The translations under genes were made by a program, and so were the position numbers. Positions 54,978 to 62,279 of a stretch of 64,000 nucleotides of DNA are shown piece by piece. The notes under the pieces are model-generated. The model was not told the origin of the DNA, made no database searches, and was given only the letters and a program-made list of their open reading frames with translations. Source of the stretch: Hyalangium ruber (GTDB lineage: Bacteria; Myxococcota; Myxococcia; Myxococcales; Myxococcaceae); NCBI RefSeq assembly GCF_034259325.1, contig NZ_JAXIVS010000013.1, positions 248,001-312,000 of the forward strand, read 5' to 3'. Every line of letters begins with the position of its first letter. The first letter of the stretch is position 1.

Positions 54978-55883
54978 CTACCAGAGCGGGGGTCGATCAC
55001 TGAGGCGGGAGATGAAGCCCTCCAGGGGAAGGCGCCGGAACTTCTTCCCATCCTGGGAGTCCGCCAGGCACTCCGGGCTCGTCACCAGCAGCCGCTCGCG
55101 CACGTCGAACGCGCTGGCCCTCAGCGAGGCATCCGCCTCTTCGAGCGTGGGGCCCTGGAGCCGCAACAGTCCGTCCTCCTCCCCCGCGAGCCAGACGGTT
55201 CCGGCGTACTTCGCCACGTCCGTCACCATGCCCGGGGACTCCACCACCTCGGACCAGCCGTACACCGAGCCCTCCATCACCCCATTGTCCCCGCAGGCAT
55301 ACACCTCGTCCTCGGAGACCGCGTGGATGCCCGTGAGCACGGCCTGCGTGAAGGAAGGGACGGTGTTCCACTTCCCGCCGTTCCACCACGCGATGAGGCC
55401 GTTTCGCCCGACGGCATAGATGAAGTCGCGAGCCAGCCCGTGCATCGCGATGATCTCGCCCGGCGAGTCCCACTCCTGCCACCGCTTGCCGTCCCAGCAG
55501 AACAGCGCGGACTCCCGCTGGCCGACCTTGGGGCCCCACGCCAGCACGAACTGATCGTCCAGGCCCCACACCCCCATGGCCAGGAAGGGCAGCGCGTGGA
55601 ACTTCCAGTCCGGGTGGAGCGGATCCTCGGCCCGGTTGATGTGCATCCCTCCCCGGAGGTGGCTGCCCTCGGCCACGTACACGCTCCCGGAAGGCGAGCG
55701 CCACAGACCGGTGAGCCACCCGACCTGGCCCAGCAGCGTGAAGACCTGCCCGTTCACCACCTGTCCCACCCAGGACTCGGCATGGTCCTCCACCCAGCCC
55801 GGGCCTTCCCAGCGATCGGCCAGGAAGTGGCAGTCCCAGGCCGAGGGTCCGCTGGCCTGCCGGAACTCGTGTGCCAGCTTCAT
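54978..55883 (-). CDS. Propeller-like protein of unknown function in the type VI region
   Basis: 301 residues, ATG 55883, soluble with no signal peptide. Trp- and Gly-rich repeats such as FLAMGVWGLDDQFVLAWG, LARDFIYAVGRNGLIAWW, AVSEDEVYACGDNGVMEG and VAKYAGTVWLAGEEDGLLRL alternate strands of about 40-45 residues, suggesting a five- or six-bladed propeller. It starts 6 nt after the 105-residue gene and ends 9 nt before the candidate effector gene, so it is co-transcribed with both. It could be a chaperone or immunity-type binder, but that is inference. Confidence 0.65.
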   Translation of the reverse strand: MKLAHEFRQASGPSAWDCHFLADRWEGPGWVEDHAESWVGQVVNGQVFTLLGQVGWLTGLWRSPSGSVYVAEGSHLRGGMHINRAEDPLHPDWKFHALPFLAMGVWGLDDQFVLAWGPKVGQRESALFCWDGKRWQEWDSPGEIIAMHGLARDFIYAVGRNGLIAWWNGGKWNTVPSFTQAVLTGIHAVSEDEVYACGDNGVMEGSVYGWSEVVESPGMVTDVAKYAGTVWLAGEEDGLLRLQGPTLEEADASLRASAFDVRERLLVTSPECLADSQDGKKFRRLPLEGFISRLSDRPPLW

Positions 55884-55889
55884 GGAAGC

Positions 55890-56207
55890 TCAGGCCCCCG
55901 TGGCGCGCTTGACGTTGAGGTGGGCCTTGAACTGGTTGACCTCGGGGTGCGCCTGCTTCAGCGCCGCCATGCTCTGCTCGACGCGCTGAGTGACTTCAGG
56001 GTCCTCTTTGCGGAGCTTTCGACCGAAGACGAACATGTACATGATCGTGTCGGGCAGCGAGGGGTGTGGCACCGCGCGGAAGAAGAAGATGCGCAGGGTC
56101 GCCGGATCGTCCACGTCGATCTCCGCATCCGGCGTGAAGTGGCTGTTCTTCTCGAGGTAGTCCTGCAAGAAGCCTTCGGCGGTCTCTGCGACCTGCGCGA
56201 TATCCAT
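55890..56207 (-). CDS. Small unknown protein, first gene of the effector operon
   Basis: 105 residues from ATG 56207, with AGGAGGG upstream. It is a soluble alpha/beta protein (MDIAQVAETAEGFLQDYLEK, LRIFFFRAVPHPSLPDTIMY, MFVFGRKLRKEDPEVTQRVE). Size and fold pattern recall small type VI/III chaperones or adaptors, but no family is recognised. The longer frame starting at 56609 runs antisense to the DUF3396 gene and is rejected. Its promoter must lie in the 117-nt divergent gap shared with the DUF3396 gene, which contains a short hairpin (GGAGGC/GCCTCC near 56226-56244). Confidence 0.65.
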   Translation of the reverse strand: MDIAQVAETAEGFLQDYLEKNSHFTPDAEIDVDDPATLRIFFFRAVPHPSLPDTIMYMFVFGRKLRKEDPEVTQRVEQSMAALKQAHPEVNQFKAHLNVKRATGA

Positions 56208-56324
56208 CGGCGACCCTCCTGCTCGCGGAGGCCTCTTGCGCCTCCGTGAATCCACGGCTGATAGTCCTACAGCCTTCGAGGGGTTGCCAGGAGCCAATGT
56301 GCCGACATCGGGAGGGATTTGAGG

Positions 56325-57251
56325 ATGCGAGAGTCGCGTGGCCCAGGGGTCGACGTGCTCGCGGACAGTCCCGAGGTGAGCGTGACTCGCTGCGCGCTGG
56401 GGCTGACGCTGTACCTGGACGAGCCTTTCGTCTGGGCGAGCGAAGGCGCCCGGGCCCTGCTCGAGTGCTACCTGCAGCTGGCGCCGAGGGAGGCGCTGTC
56501 CTGGTACACCACCTCGACGCTCGATGCGTGGCACCGCTTCACGCCGGAGGCGGCCGAGAGCATCCTGGAGTCGCTGCCCGTGCCCTGGTCCGAGGAGCGC
56601 GTTCGCCACTTGTTCACCTTCCGTCTGGCGGACGAGCTCGGGGCTCCCGGACTGGGCTTCCTATATAAGGAGATGGATGCGGCCCGGGGGCGGCGGGGCT
56701 TCCTCCAACTGCTGCTGCCCGAGCGGCATGACCCGAAGGATCTGCTGCGGCTGGCGAACGAGATCGGCGAGCGCTGGCCCGTGCTTTGTGGCGTGGGTGG
56801 CTACATGGGCACCTGGAACGAGTGGCTCAAGCCCACCGCGTTCTGGAGCCTGCTTCGCTGGAGCAAGCGCTTCCTGGGGCTCGATATCCAGGATCCGGAT
56901 CCCATGTGCTGGTTCGCCGCCGACGGGTTGCCTGGCAGCAACTGGCTGACGCTCGTGGGAGATGGCCTCGCCGAGCGGATCGGGCTGGACGTGCCGGCCC
57001 TCCAGGCGCAGCGGTGGACGGAGGGCACTCGGGTCCATGCGCTGCGGCGGGCCACGCTCATCCAGGCGGGTGCCGCGCCCACGCTGGGAGATGTCAACGC
57101 GCTGAGCTACCCCGCCGCCTACGCGGAGGTGGCTCGGGTGCTGGAGCCCTACTTCGTGAAGGAGGCGCCCGAGTACTGGGGCGGCTTCCACGAGGAGAAG
57201 AAGACGGCGCAGTGGCTGCGGCGCCTCGTCTACCCCGAGGACCTGCGCTGA
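56325..57251 (+). CDS. DUF3396 type VI immunity family protein
   Basis: 308 residues from ATG 56325 (GGGAGG about 10 nt upstream). LGLTLYLDEPFVWASEGARALLECYLQLAP, LGFLYKEMDAARGRRGFLQLLLP, CGVGGYMGTWNEWLKP and RWSKRFLGLDIQDPDPM match the DUF3396 family, known as immunity proteins of type VI effectors. It is soluble. It is divergent from the three-gene effector operon and convergent with the ketosynthase-like gene (9 nt between stops). No unmistakable nuclease effector is beside it, so its cognate toxin may be the Cys/His-rich protein or lie outside the window. Confidence 0.82.
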   Translation: MRESRGPGVDVLADSPEVSVTRCALGLTLYLDEPFVWASEGARALLECYLQLAPREALSWYTTSTLDAWHRFTPEAAESILESLPVPWSEERVRHLFTFRLADELGAPGLGFLYKEMDAARGRRGFLQLLLPERHDPKDLLRLANEIGERWPVLCGVGGYMGTWNEWLKPTAFWSLLRWSKRFLGLDIQDPDPMCWFAADGLPGSNWLTLVGDGLAERIGLDVPALQAQRWTEGTRVHALRRATLIQAGAAPTLGDVNALSYPAAYAEVARVLEPYFVKEAPEYWGGFHEEKKTAQWLRRLVYPEDLR

Positions 57252-57260
57252 CGCGGGGGC

Positions 57261-58355
57261 TCACTCCTCCCGGGAGATGAGCACCACGCCGCGATCCCCG
57301 CTCGCGCTGGAGCCCGTGAGCAGGCAGGTGGCGGCTCCTGGATCGCCGCGCAACATGCCCTCCACGGCGATGGCGAGGCCCGTGGGCATGGCGGCGGCTC
57401 CGAGATCGCCCAGGCACTCCGAGAGGAACTCCAGCGCGGCCGTCGGCGGCATCACGTCGTGCGCCACCCGCGGCCAGGCGAGCTGGAACTCGTGGATGCG
57501 CAGCTCCTCGGCCGTCATGTCCGAGAGCCACCAATCCAGGGTGCGCTGCTCCTCGCGCAGGCGCTCGGACACCACCCGACCCGCGCGGGTGAGGCCCGTG
57601 GCCATGCAGGGAACCTCGTTGTCCCACCTGGCCGGCTCGCGATCGGTGGCCACCGTGTCGAGCCGCGCCAGCACGGGCCAGCGCGCCCGCTTCGCCACCT
57701 CGGGACGGGCCAGCGCGAAGAACGCCGCGCCCTCCCCTGCCAGGGCGGCATTCAGGTTCTCGCCGTCGAAGAGGCGCTGCTGGGCGATGAGCGTCTCCAC
57801 CACCTCGGGATCGTAGGAGGTGTCCACTCCTCCCACGAGCGCCACGTCGACCTGTCGATTGCGCAGCACCGCGCCCGCCTCCAGCAGGGCGAAGGCGAGC
57901 GAGGCGTGTCCCCGGGGCTCGACGTGGACCAGGGGCTTCAACCCCCGCTCCTCCAACGGCTTCACCAGCGCCCGCTCCACCTGGAGGCGCTGTTCCCGGA
58001 AGGCCTTGTCCCCCAGCCGCTCGGGCAGGCAGATCACCAGCGCCACGGTGGCGTTCGGGGGCAGCTCGCCCAGGGAGTCCAGCAGTTGGGTGAGCGTTCG
58101 GGTGGCGATGGGCGCGAGGCGGGCGGCCCCGGAGTCCCTCGTGGGCAGGGTGCGGATGGGCGCCATCGTCACCTTCTTGCCGTTGGGCGCGCGGAACGGC
58201 GTCTCGGAGAAGGCGGACAGCTCCGCGCGCCGGAAGGCCCACGTCTGGTAGGGCGAGAAGGCCAGCCCGTTCCACGCGGCCGTCCCGACGATGACGGGGG
58301 CCGCGCCGAAGCGGCCTCCGAAGTGGGCGGACTCAGGAGGGAGCGGCGCGCTCAC
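57261..58355 (-). CDS. Ketosynthase-like (thiolase-fold) protein of the type VI cluster, likely non-catalytic
   Basis: 364 residues, GTG 58355 overlapping the DUF2169 stop (GTGA). The thiolase-fold marks are FSPYQTWAFRR, VDVALVGGVDTSYDPEVVET and NAALAGEGAAFFAL, like the N-terminal half of beta-ketoacyl synthases. Counting back 22 residues from the ALVGG strand, where ketosynthases have the catalytic Cys (ACASS-type), this protein has H150 in RGHASLAF. The His-His motifs are also not evident. It is therefore probably a structural or binding protein used with DUF2169 and PAAR-like proteins rather than a condensing enzyme. A long frame to 59153 overlaps DUF2169 and is not real. Confidence 0.75.
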   Translation of the reverse strand: MSAPLPPESAHFGGRFGAAPVIVGTAAWNGLAFSPYQTWAFRRAELSAFSETPFRAPNGKKVTMAPIRTLPTRDSGAARLAPIATRTLTQLLDSLGELPPNATVALVICLPERLGDKAFREQRLQVERALVKPLEERGLKPLVHVEPRGHASLAFALLEAGAVLRNRQVDVALVGGVDTSYDPEVVETLIAQQRLFDGENLNAALAGEGAAFFALARPEVAKRARWPVLARLDTVATDREPARWDNEVPCMATGLTRAGRVVSERLREEQRTLDWWLSDMTAEELRIHEFQLAWPRVAHDVMPPTAALEFLSECLGDLGAAAMPTGLAIAVEGMLRGDPGAATCLLTGSSASGDRGVVLISREE

Positions 58356-59380
58356 ACCGGCTCCTTCTCGACGACCTGGATGTACTCCAGGCGGCGCGAG
58401 GGCCGGGGCACGGGCACCACGGTGCGCCACGTCAGCTCCAGCGTCTGCTCGTCCGAGGGCCGCAGCAGCACTGTGTCCAGCACCGGCCGGTACTCGGTGT
58501 TGGTGCGATCCGTGCGGGCGCTCACGCCGAAGTGCAGCTTGGGCAGGGCGAACTGATACAGCCCCTCGGCCGAGAGGTTGAGCAGGCGCACCATCTCGCT
58601 CCCCTTGAGGTACTCGGGGCAGATCAGCGCGGGCGTGGCGAGCTGGTGGTGGCGCTCGTCGAAGTCCAGGGGTAGCAGCGGCATGCGCTCCTTCATCCAC
58701 CGCTCGTCCATTGTCCCGGTGTAGCGCCGGCGAGGCTCCCAGTGGCGCCCCAGCGCCCCTACCCCCGCGGGCGCGGGTTTCGTCCGCACCGTGGAGATCA
58801 GATCGGCCGGATCCTCGATCTGCGGGCCAAGCTGATGAACCAGGGCATTCGAGTCGCGCGTGACGCCACGGCCCAGGGGGTTGCGGGGCTCCTCCAGCGG
58901 CGGCTTGCTGGGATCGCTCGCGTCCACGCCGCCGTAGGCGTACTCCCAGCGCAGGGGCAGGCTCGTGAAGGGCTCGGGCGGACCGAGCGTCAGCCCGAGG
59001 GCGCCCTTGTACCAGACGCGGGTTCCGAACACGCGCAGGCTCTTGGCGACGGGCCCCACCTCCACGTGGACGTCGAGCTGCTTCACCGGCTCGCCGCCCT
59101 TGCTCATGGCGTGGCCCACCACCACCACGTCCGTGGAGGGCTTGCGGATGCACACGTCCGCCGGGAGCTTCACGCTGGAGGCCTCGGGCTTGTCCTTGTC
59201 CCAGGGCTCGTCGGCGTAGCGCACCTCCGCGCCACCGACGCGCGTCACCCGTGCGCTGCCCGGCTCGATCGAGAACAGCTCCTTGATGAGGACCACCACC
59301 AGGTTGCCCCCGTCCATTCCCAGCTGGGGGACCAGGGCCACCGTGGAGCTCGTGGCGTTGTGCAGCTCGGGCGTGTTCAC
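58352..59380 (-). CDS. DUF2169 type VI accessory protein
   Basis: 342 residues, GTG start with GAGGTGAC upstream. Family marks include LVVVLIKELFSI (strand with K-x-x-F), RWEYAYGGVDASDPSKPP with the following NPLGRGV motif, and LLPLDFDERHHQLATPAL. DUF2169 proteins accompany VgrG/PAAR-like genes and act as adaptors that load effectors onto the spike. It lies 6 nt after the HEAT gene and overlaps the ketosynthase-like gene. In some organisms DUF2169 is fused to pentapeptide repeats; here it stands alone. Confidence 0.88.
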   Translation of the reverse strand: MNTPELHNATSSTVALVPQLGMDGGNLVVVLIKELFSIEPGSARVTRVGGAEVRYADEPWDKDKPEASSVKLPADVCIRKPSTDVVVVGHAMSKGGEPVKQLDVHVEVGPVAKSLRVFGTRVWYKGALGLTLGPPEPFTSLPLRWEYAYGGVDASDPSKPPLEEPRNPLGRGVTRDSNALVHQLGPQIEDPADLISTVRTKPAPAGVGALGRHWEPRRRYTGTMDERWMKERMPLLPLDFDERHHQLATPALICPEYLKGSEMVRLLNLSAEGLYQFALPKLHFGVSARTDRTNTEYRPVLDTVLLRPSDEQTLELTWRTVVPVPRPSRRLEYIQVVEKEPV

Positions 59381-59386
59381 GTCACC

Positions 59387-61369
59387 TCACCTCGCATACC
59401 GCGTCGCCCAGCCGTCGGCCTTGCTCCGCCGGGCCCCGGCCTCCACGTGTGTCTTCCATGCCTCCAGCTGGGTGAGCTGTCGCGCGACGAAGTCCCCGCG
59501 ATCCAGCGGGATGGCTCCGCCCGTGCGCACGGCCAGCTCCACGTGGGCCAGCCGCCGCTGCGCGGGGAGCGCGTCCTGGGACTCCAACTCCCACAAGGAG
59601 ATCCGTGGACTCCAGACGTGCCCGAATCGGTAGCGCGTGCCCGCCTTGGCGTTGCGGTCGTGCTTCGACCACCACGCCGACCAGATCGGAGCCTTGTCCG
59701 TGAGGTCCGGCACGAGCCGGGGCGGCTCGAAGGCGCGCAGGAAGGGCTGTGCCTCACGCGGGTACTCGGGGTCCGGCAGGTCCTCCGTCAGGGAAGCGCC
59801 CGTGAGCCGCTGCAGTGCCTCCAACGCCGCGGCCTTCGCTTCGGGCTCCTCTCCCGCGAGGTGCTTCAGCAGCGCGTCCATGAACTCGAGGCTGCCGAAC
59901 CAGCCGAGCGCCCGCAGCACCGTGGGCGCTCCTCCCGCCGCCAGCGCCGCGCGAAATGCCTCCGCCCCGTTCTCGTCCGAGGCCACGGCCAGGAAGAGGG
60001 CGGCGTCCGCGAACCCTCCCCTCCCCTCCTGAGTCAGGGCGTAGGCGCGCTCCAGGCCCGTCTCGCTGCGCCTCAGTAGAGCGCTCTCCAGCGCCGCGCG
60101 GACGACCTCCTCATCCTCGTGACGCAGTGCGTAGGTGAGCGCCTCGTGAGGAGCATCGCCCTGCGTGGTCCCCAGTCCCTGGCTGGCGGCTCGCACCACC
60201 TCCAGCTCCGGATCCTCCAGGCCGCGTATCGCCTCGGCCGCCGAGAGTGCCCCTCGCCGCGCCAGCACGCGCAGGCCGATGGCTCTCCGGGCAACCCCTT
60301 CAGCCGCCAGCCATGGTCGCACGGCCCCCTCGATTCCCGGGTGCGGCGCGAGAGCCAGCGCGTCGGTCACGGCCTCGGCCATCTTGGGATCATCGAGCTC
60401 CACCGTTCTAATGATGCGCAGCGCCTGATCGAGCGCGTCCTGCCCCGCCAGCGAGCCGAAGAGGAACAGGTTGGCCCAGGTCAGCTCCGGATCGGGCTCC
60501 GGCCGCTCTTCCAGCATCTTCACCAGCCGCGGCAGCACCTGGGGGCCACAGGCGACGATGGCATCCACGCGGCGCACCAGCCGCCGCTCCGTGCGCTCAC
60601 CGTTCCACCAAGCGGTCAGCGGATGGGGCCGGCGCATGAGGCCGAACATCCCCAGGTCCTCCATGCACGTGCGCGCATGGCCCAGCAGCACCTCCTGCTC
60701 CTGCTTCGCGGTGCCGAAGTGGAAGTGCAGGGCCTCGTCATCCGTGGCGGCGGGTCTGTCTTCTTCCGCTGGAGCTTCCTTGGGAGTGTCCTCGCCAGCG
60801 GCCTCGAAAGCCGCCAGCCGGGCCTGCGCCGCCGCCAGTAGCGCGTCGAGCTGCGCCGGCGTCGTCACCGGCGGTGGCGCCTCGGGAGCGGGAGGAGGCG
60901 ACGCCTCGGGCTCGGGCAGCTCCGGCAGGGGGATGGCGGGCAGCAGCACCTCCCGTTCGGGATCGAGCAGCCGAGGCTCCCGGAGGCTGGCGCGCACGGG
61001 CTCGCGGACTCCCGCGCGCTCCTCGGGCCGCGCTTCGTCCTCCGCGAGCGGCTCGCCCACGGCCCGGATCGCCGCCTTCATGGCCTGCTGGATCAGATCC
61101 AGCTCGGCGATCCCGCCGGGGTCCGCCGTGGGCACCTGCGCCAGGAGCGTGGCCGCCATATGGAGGTGAGCGGCCATGGCCTTGAGGCTCTCGCGCTGGG
61201 TCGCCCAATCCCCACGCGCCGCGCTCGCCTCGTAGACCTCTCGCAGGGCCAGCGCGAGCTGCTCCTCGGCCTGGCGGACCGGCAGTGCGGGATCCGCCAC
61301 CGCGCGCAGCCCCAGCAGCGCCTCGTCGAGCAGCGCCTGGACCGTCTGAATGCCCACCCGCCCGCTCAC
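59387..61369 (-). CDS. HEAT-repeat protein of the type VI cluster (TIGR02270-like)
   Basis: 660 residues, GTG start with AAGGA 7 nt upstream. An N-terminal helical region (1-105) and a Pro/Glu-rich linker (about 115-215) precede an array of HEAT-like helical pairs (about 260-560: VAREAIGLRVLARRG-type units such as LRVLARRGALSAAEAIRGLED, VVRAASQGLG, VVRAALESALLRR). The C-terminal 100 residues are Trp-rich (IWSAWWSKHDRNAK, GHVWSPRISLWELES). Such proteins recur next to DUF2169 and DUF4150 genes in myxobacteria and are probably scaffolds. The TIGR02270 assignment is from memory of the pattern. Confidence 0.78.
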   Translation of the reverse strand: MSGRVGIQTVQALLDEALLGLRAVADPALPVRQAEEQLALALREVYEASAARGDWATQRESLKAMAAHLHMAATLLAQVPTADPGGIAELDLIQQAMKAAIRAVGEPLAEDEARPEERAGVREPVRASLREPRLLDPEREVLLPAIPLPELPEPEASPPPAPEAPPPVTTPAQLDALLAAAQARLAAFEAAGEDTPKEAPAEEDRPAATDDEALHFHFGTAKQEQEVLLGHARTCMEDLGMFGLMRRPHPLTAWWNGERTERRLVRRVDAIVACGPQVLPRLVKMLEERPEPDPELTWANLFLFGSLAGQDALDQALRIIRTVELDDPKMAEAVTDALALAPHPGIEGAVRPWLAAEGVARRAIGLRVLARRGALSAAEAIRGLEDPELEVVRAASQGLGTTQGDAPHEALTYALRHEDEEVVRAALESALLRRSETGLERAYALTQEGRGGFADAALFLAVASDENGAEAFRAALAAGGAPTVLRALGWFGSLEFMDALLKHLAGEEPEAKAAALEALQRLTGASLTEDLPDPEYPREAQPFLRAFEPPRLVPDLTDKAPIWSAWWSKHDRNAKAGTRYRFGHVWSPRISLWELESQDALPAQRRLAHVELAVRTGGAIPLDRGDFVARQLTQLEAWKTHVEAGARRSKADGWATRYAR

Positions 61370-61379
61370 GCCCGCATCC

Positions 61380-61757
61380 TTACCGGGAGTCCCCGAAGCC
61401 CACGTTGCCCGTCACGCAGACGGGCTTGCCCTCGAAGTGGACGGTGACGGCGGGCACGGGCAGGCCCCATGCCACGCCACGGTTCACGCCCGCCACGGTG
61501 ATGTCCTTGGTGAGCGCGACGCCGGGCTCGTTGCCCTTCATGTTCCCCGTCTTGCAGAACGAGCTGTGGACCTTCTTGCTCTCGATCTCGATGTTGCTGC
61601 ACTTGACGCTCAGCGAGCCCGAGTCGCCCATGATCGGATACGGCATGGGCAGGGGGCTGGGCGCCGCGGGCGTGTGGCACATGTTGGGCGCCATGGGCAC
61701 CACCTGGTGCTTGCTCTTCTCTCCAACGACGGTCAGGCCTAGCGCGGTGACGCTCAT
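61380..61757 (-). CDS. PAAR-like DUF4150 spike-tip protein
   Basis: 125 residues, ATG 61757 with AGGAG upstream. It opens like DUF4150 with NMCHTPAAPSPLPMPYP, followed by strands of a small beta-prism (SGSLSVKCSNIEIESKKVHSS, KDITVAGVNRG, VTVHFEGKPVCVTGN). PAAR-like proteins cap the VgrG trimer and recruit or carry effectors. No C-terminal toxin is fused, so an effector would be carried by an adaptor such as DUF2169. It is second after DUF3540 downstream of VgrG. Confidence 0.87.
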   Translation of the reverse strand: MSVTALGLTVVGEKSKHQVVPMAPNMCHTPAAPSPLPMPYPIMGDSGSLSVKCSNIEIESKKVHSSFCKTGNMKGNEPGVALTKDITVAGVNRGVAWGLPVPAVTVHFEGKPVCVTGNVGFGDSR

Positions 61758-61768
61758 GGGCGCGGCTC

Positions 61769-62269
61769 CTAGTTCAGCTTGATGAGGGTGGCGAGGATCT
61801 TGGCCATCTCCCGCGCCCGAGTGAGCACGCGGTCGGCATACAGCTCGACCTCGGCCGGCATGATCTGCAGGAAGGCTCCAGGGACGCGCAGCAGCGCCTT
61901 CTCCTCGGCCGTGACGGAGAAGCTGCGCACGCGCGCGTTCACCGCGCCCTGGCGATCGATCGGCAGCGCGCGCTGGGTGGCGAGCAGGCCCGCGATGATC
62001 GGTGTCTCCGAGCCGTCCACGACGACCCGGGCCCCCGAGGCCAGCGCCTCATCGAGGAGCGCCGGATCCACCGAGGCATCCACCGGCAGCACGTGCTCCG
62101 CCGCGCCGATGCGCACCCGCCACCCCTCCCCTTCCCGCGCCACCAGTCGCCCGAGGCTCATGGCGGGCAGCGTCACCGAGGGCTTCGGCGCCAGGCGTAC
62201 CTGCCGCTGGGGCTCCGTCGGGGACTCGGTCTCTTCAGGCTCCAGACTCTTGAGTGCCTGCATGGTCAT
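61769..62269 (-). CDS. DUF3540 type VI accessory protein
   Basis: 166 residues, ATG 62269 after AGGGAGAC. LGRLVAREGEGWRVRIGAAEHVLPVDASVDPALLDEA, VDGSETPIIAGLLATQ, VNARVRSFSVTAEEKALLRVPGAFLQIMPAEVELYADRVLTRAREM match the DUF3540 pattern found in VgrG-PAAR operons. The function is unknown; it may bind the spike. It follows VgrG by 10 nt and precedes the PAAR-like gene by 11 nt. Confidence 0.82.
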   Translation of the reverse strand: MTMQALKSLEPEETESPTEPQRQVRLAPKPSVTLPAMSLGRLVAREGEGWRVRIGAAEHVLPVDASVDPALLDEALASGARVVVDGSETPIIAGLLATQRALPIDRQGAVNARVRSFSVTAEEKALLRVPGAFLQIMPAEVELYADRVLTRAREMAKILATLIKLN

Positions 62270-62279
62270 GTCTCCCTGT

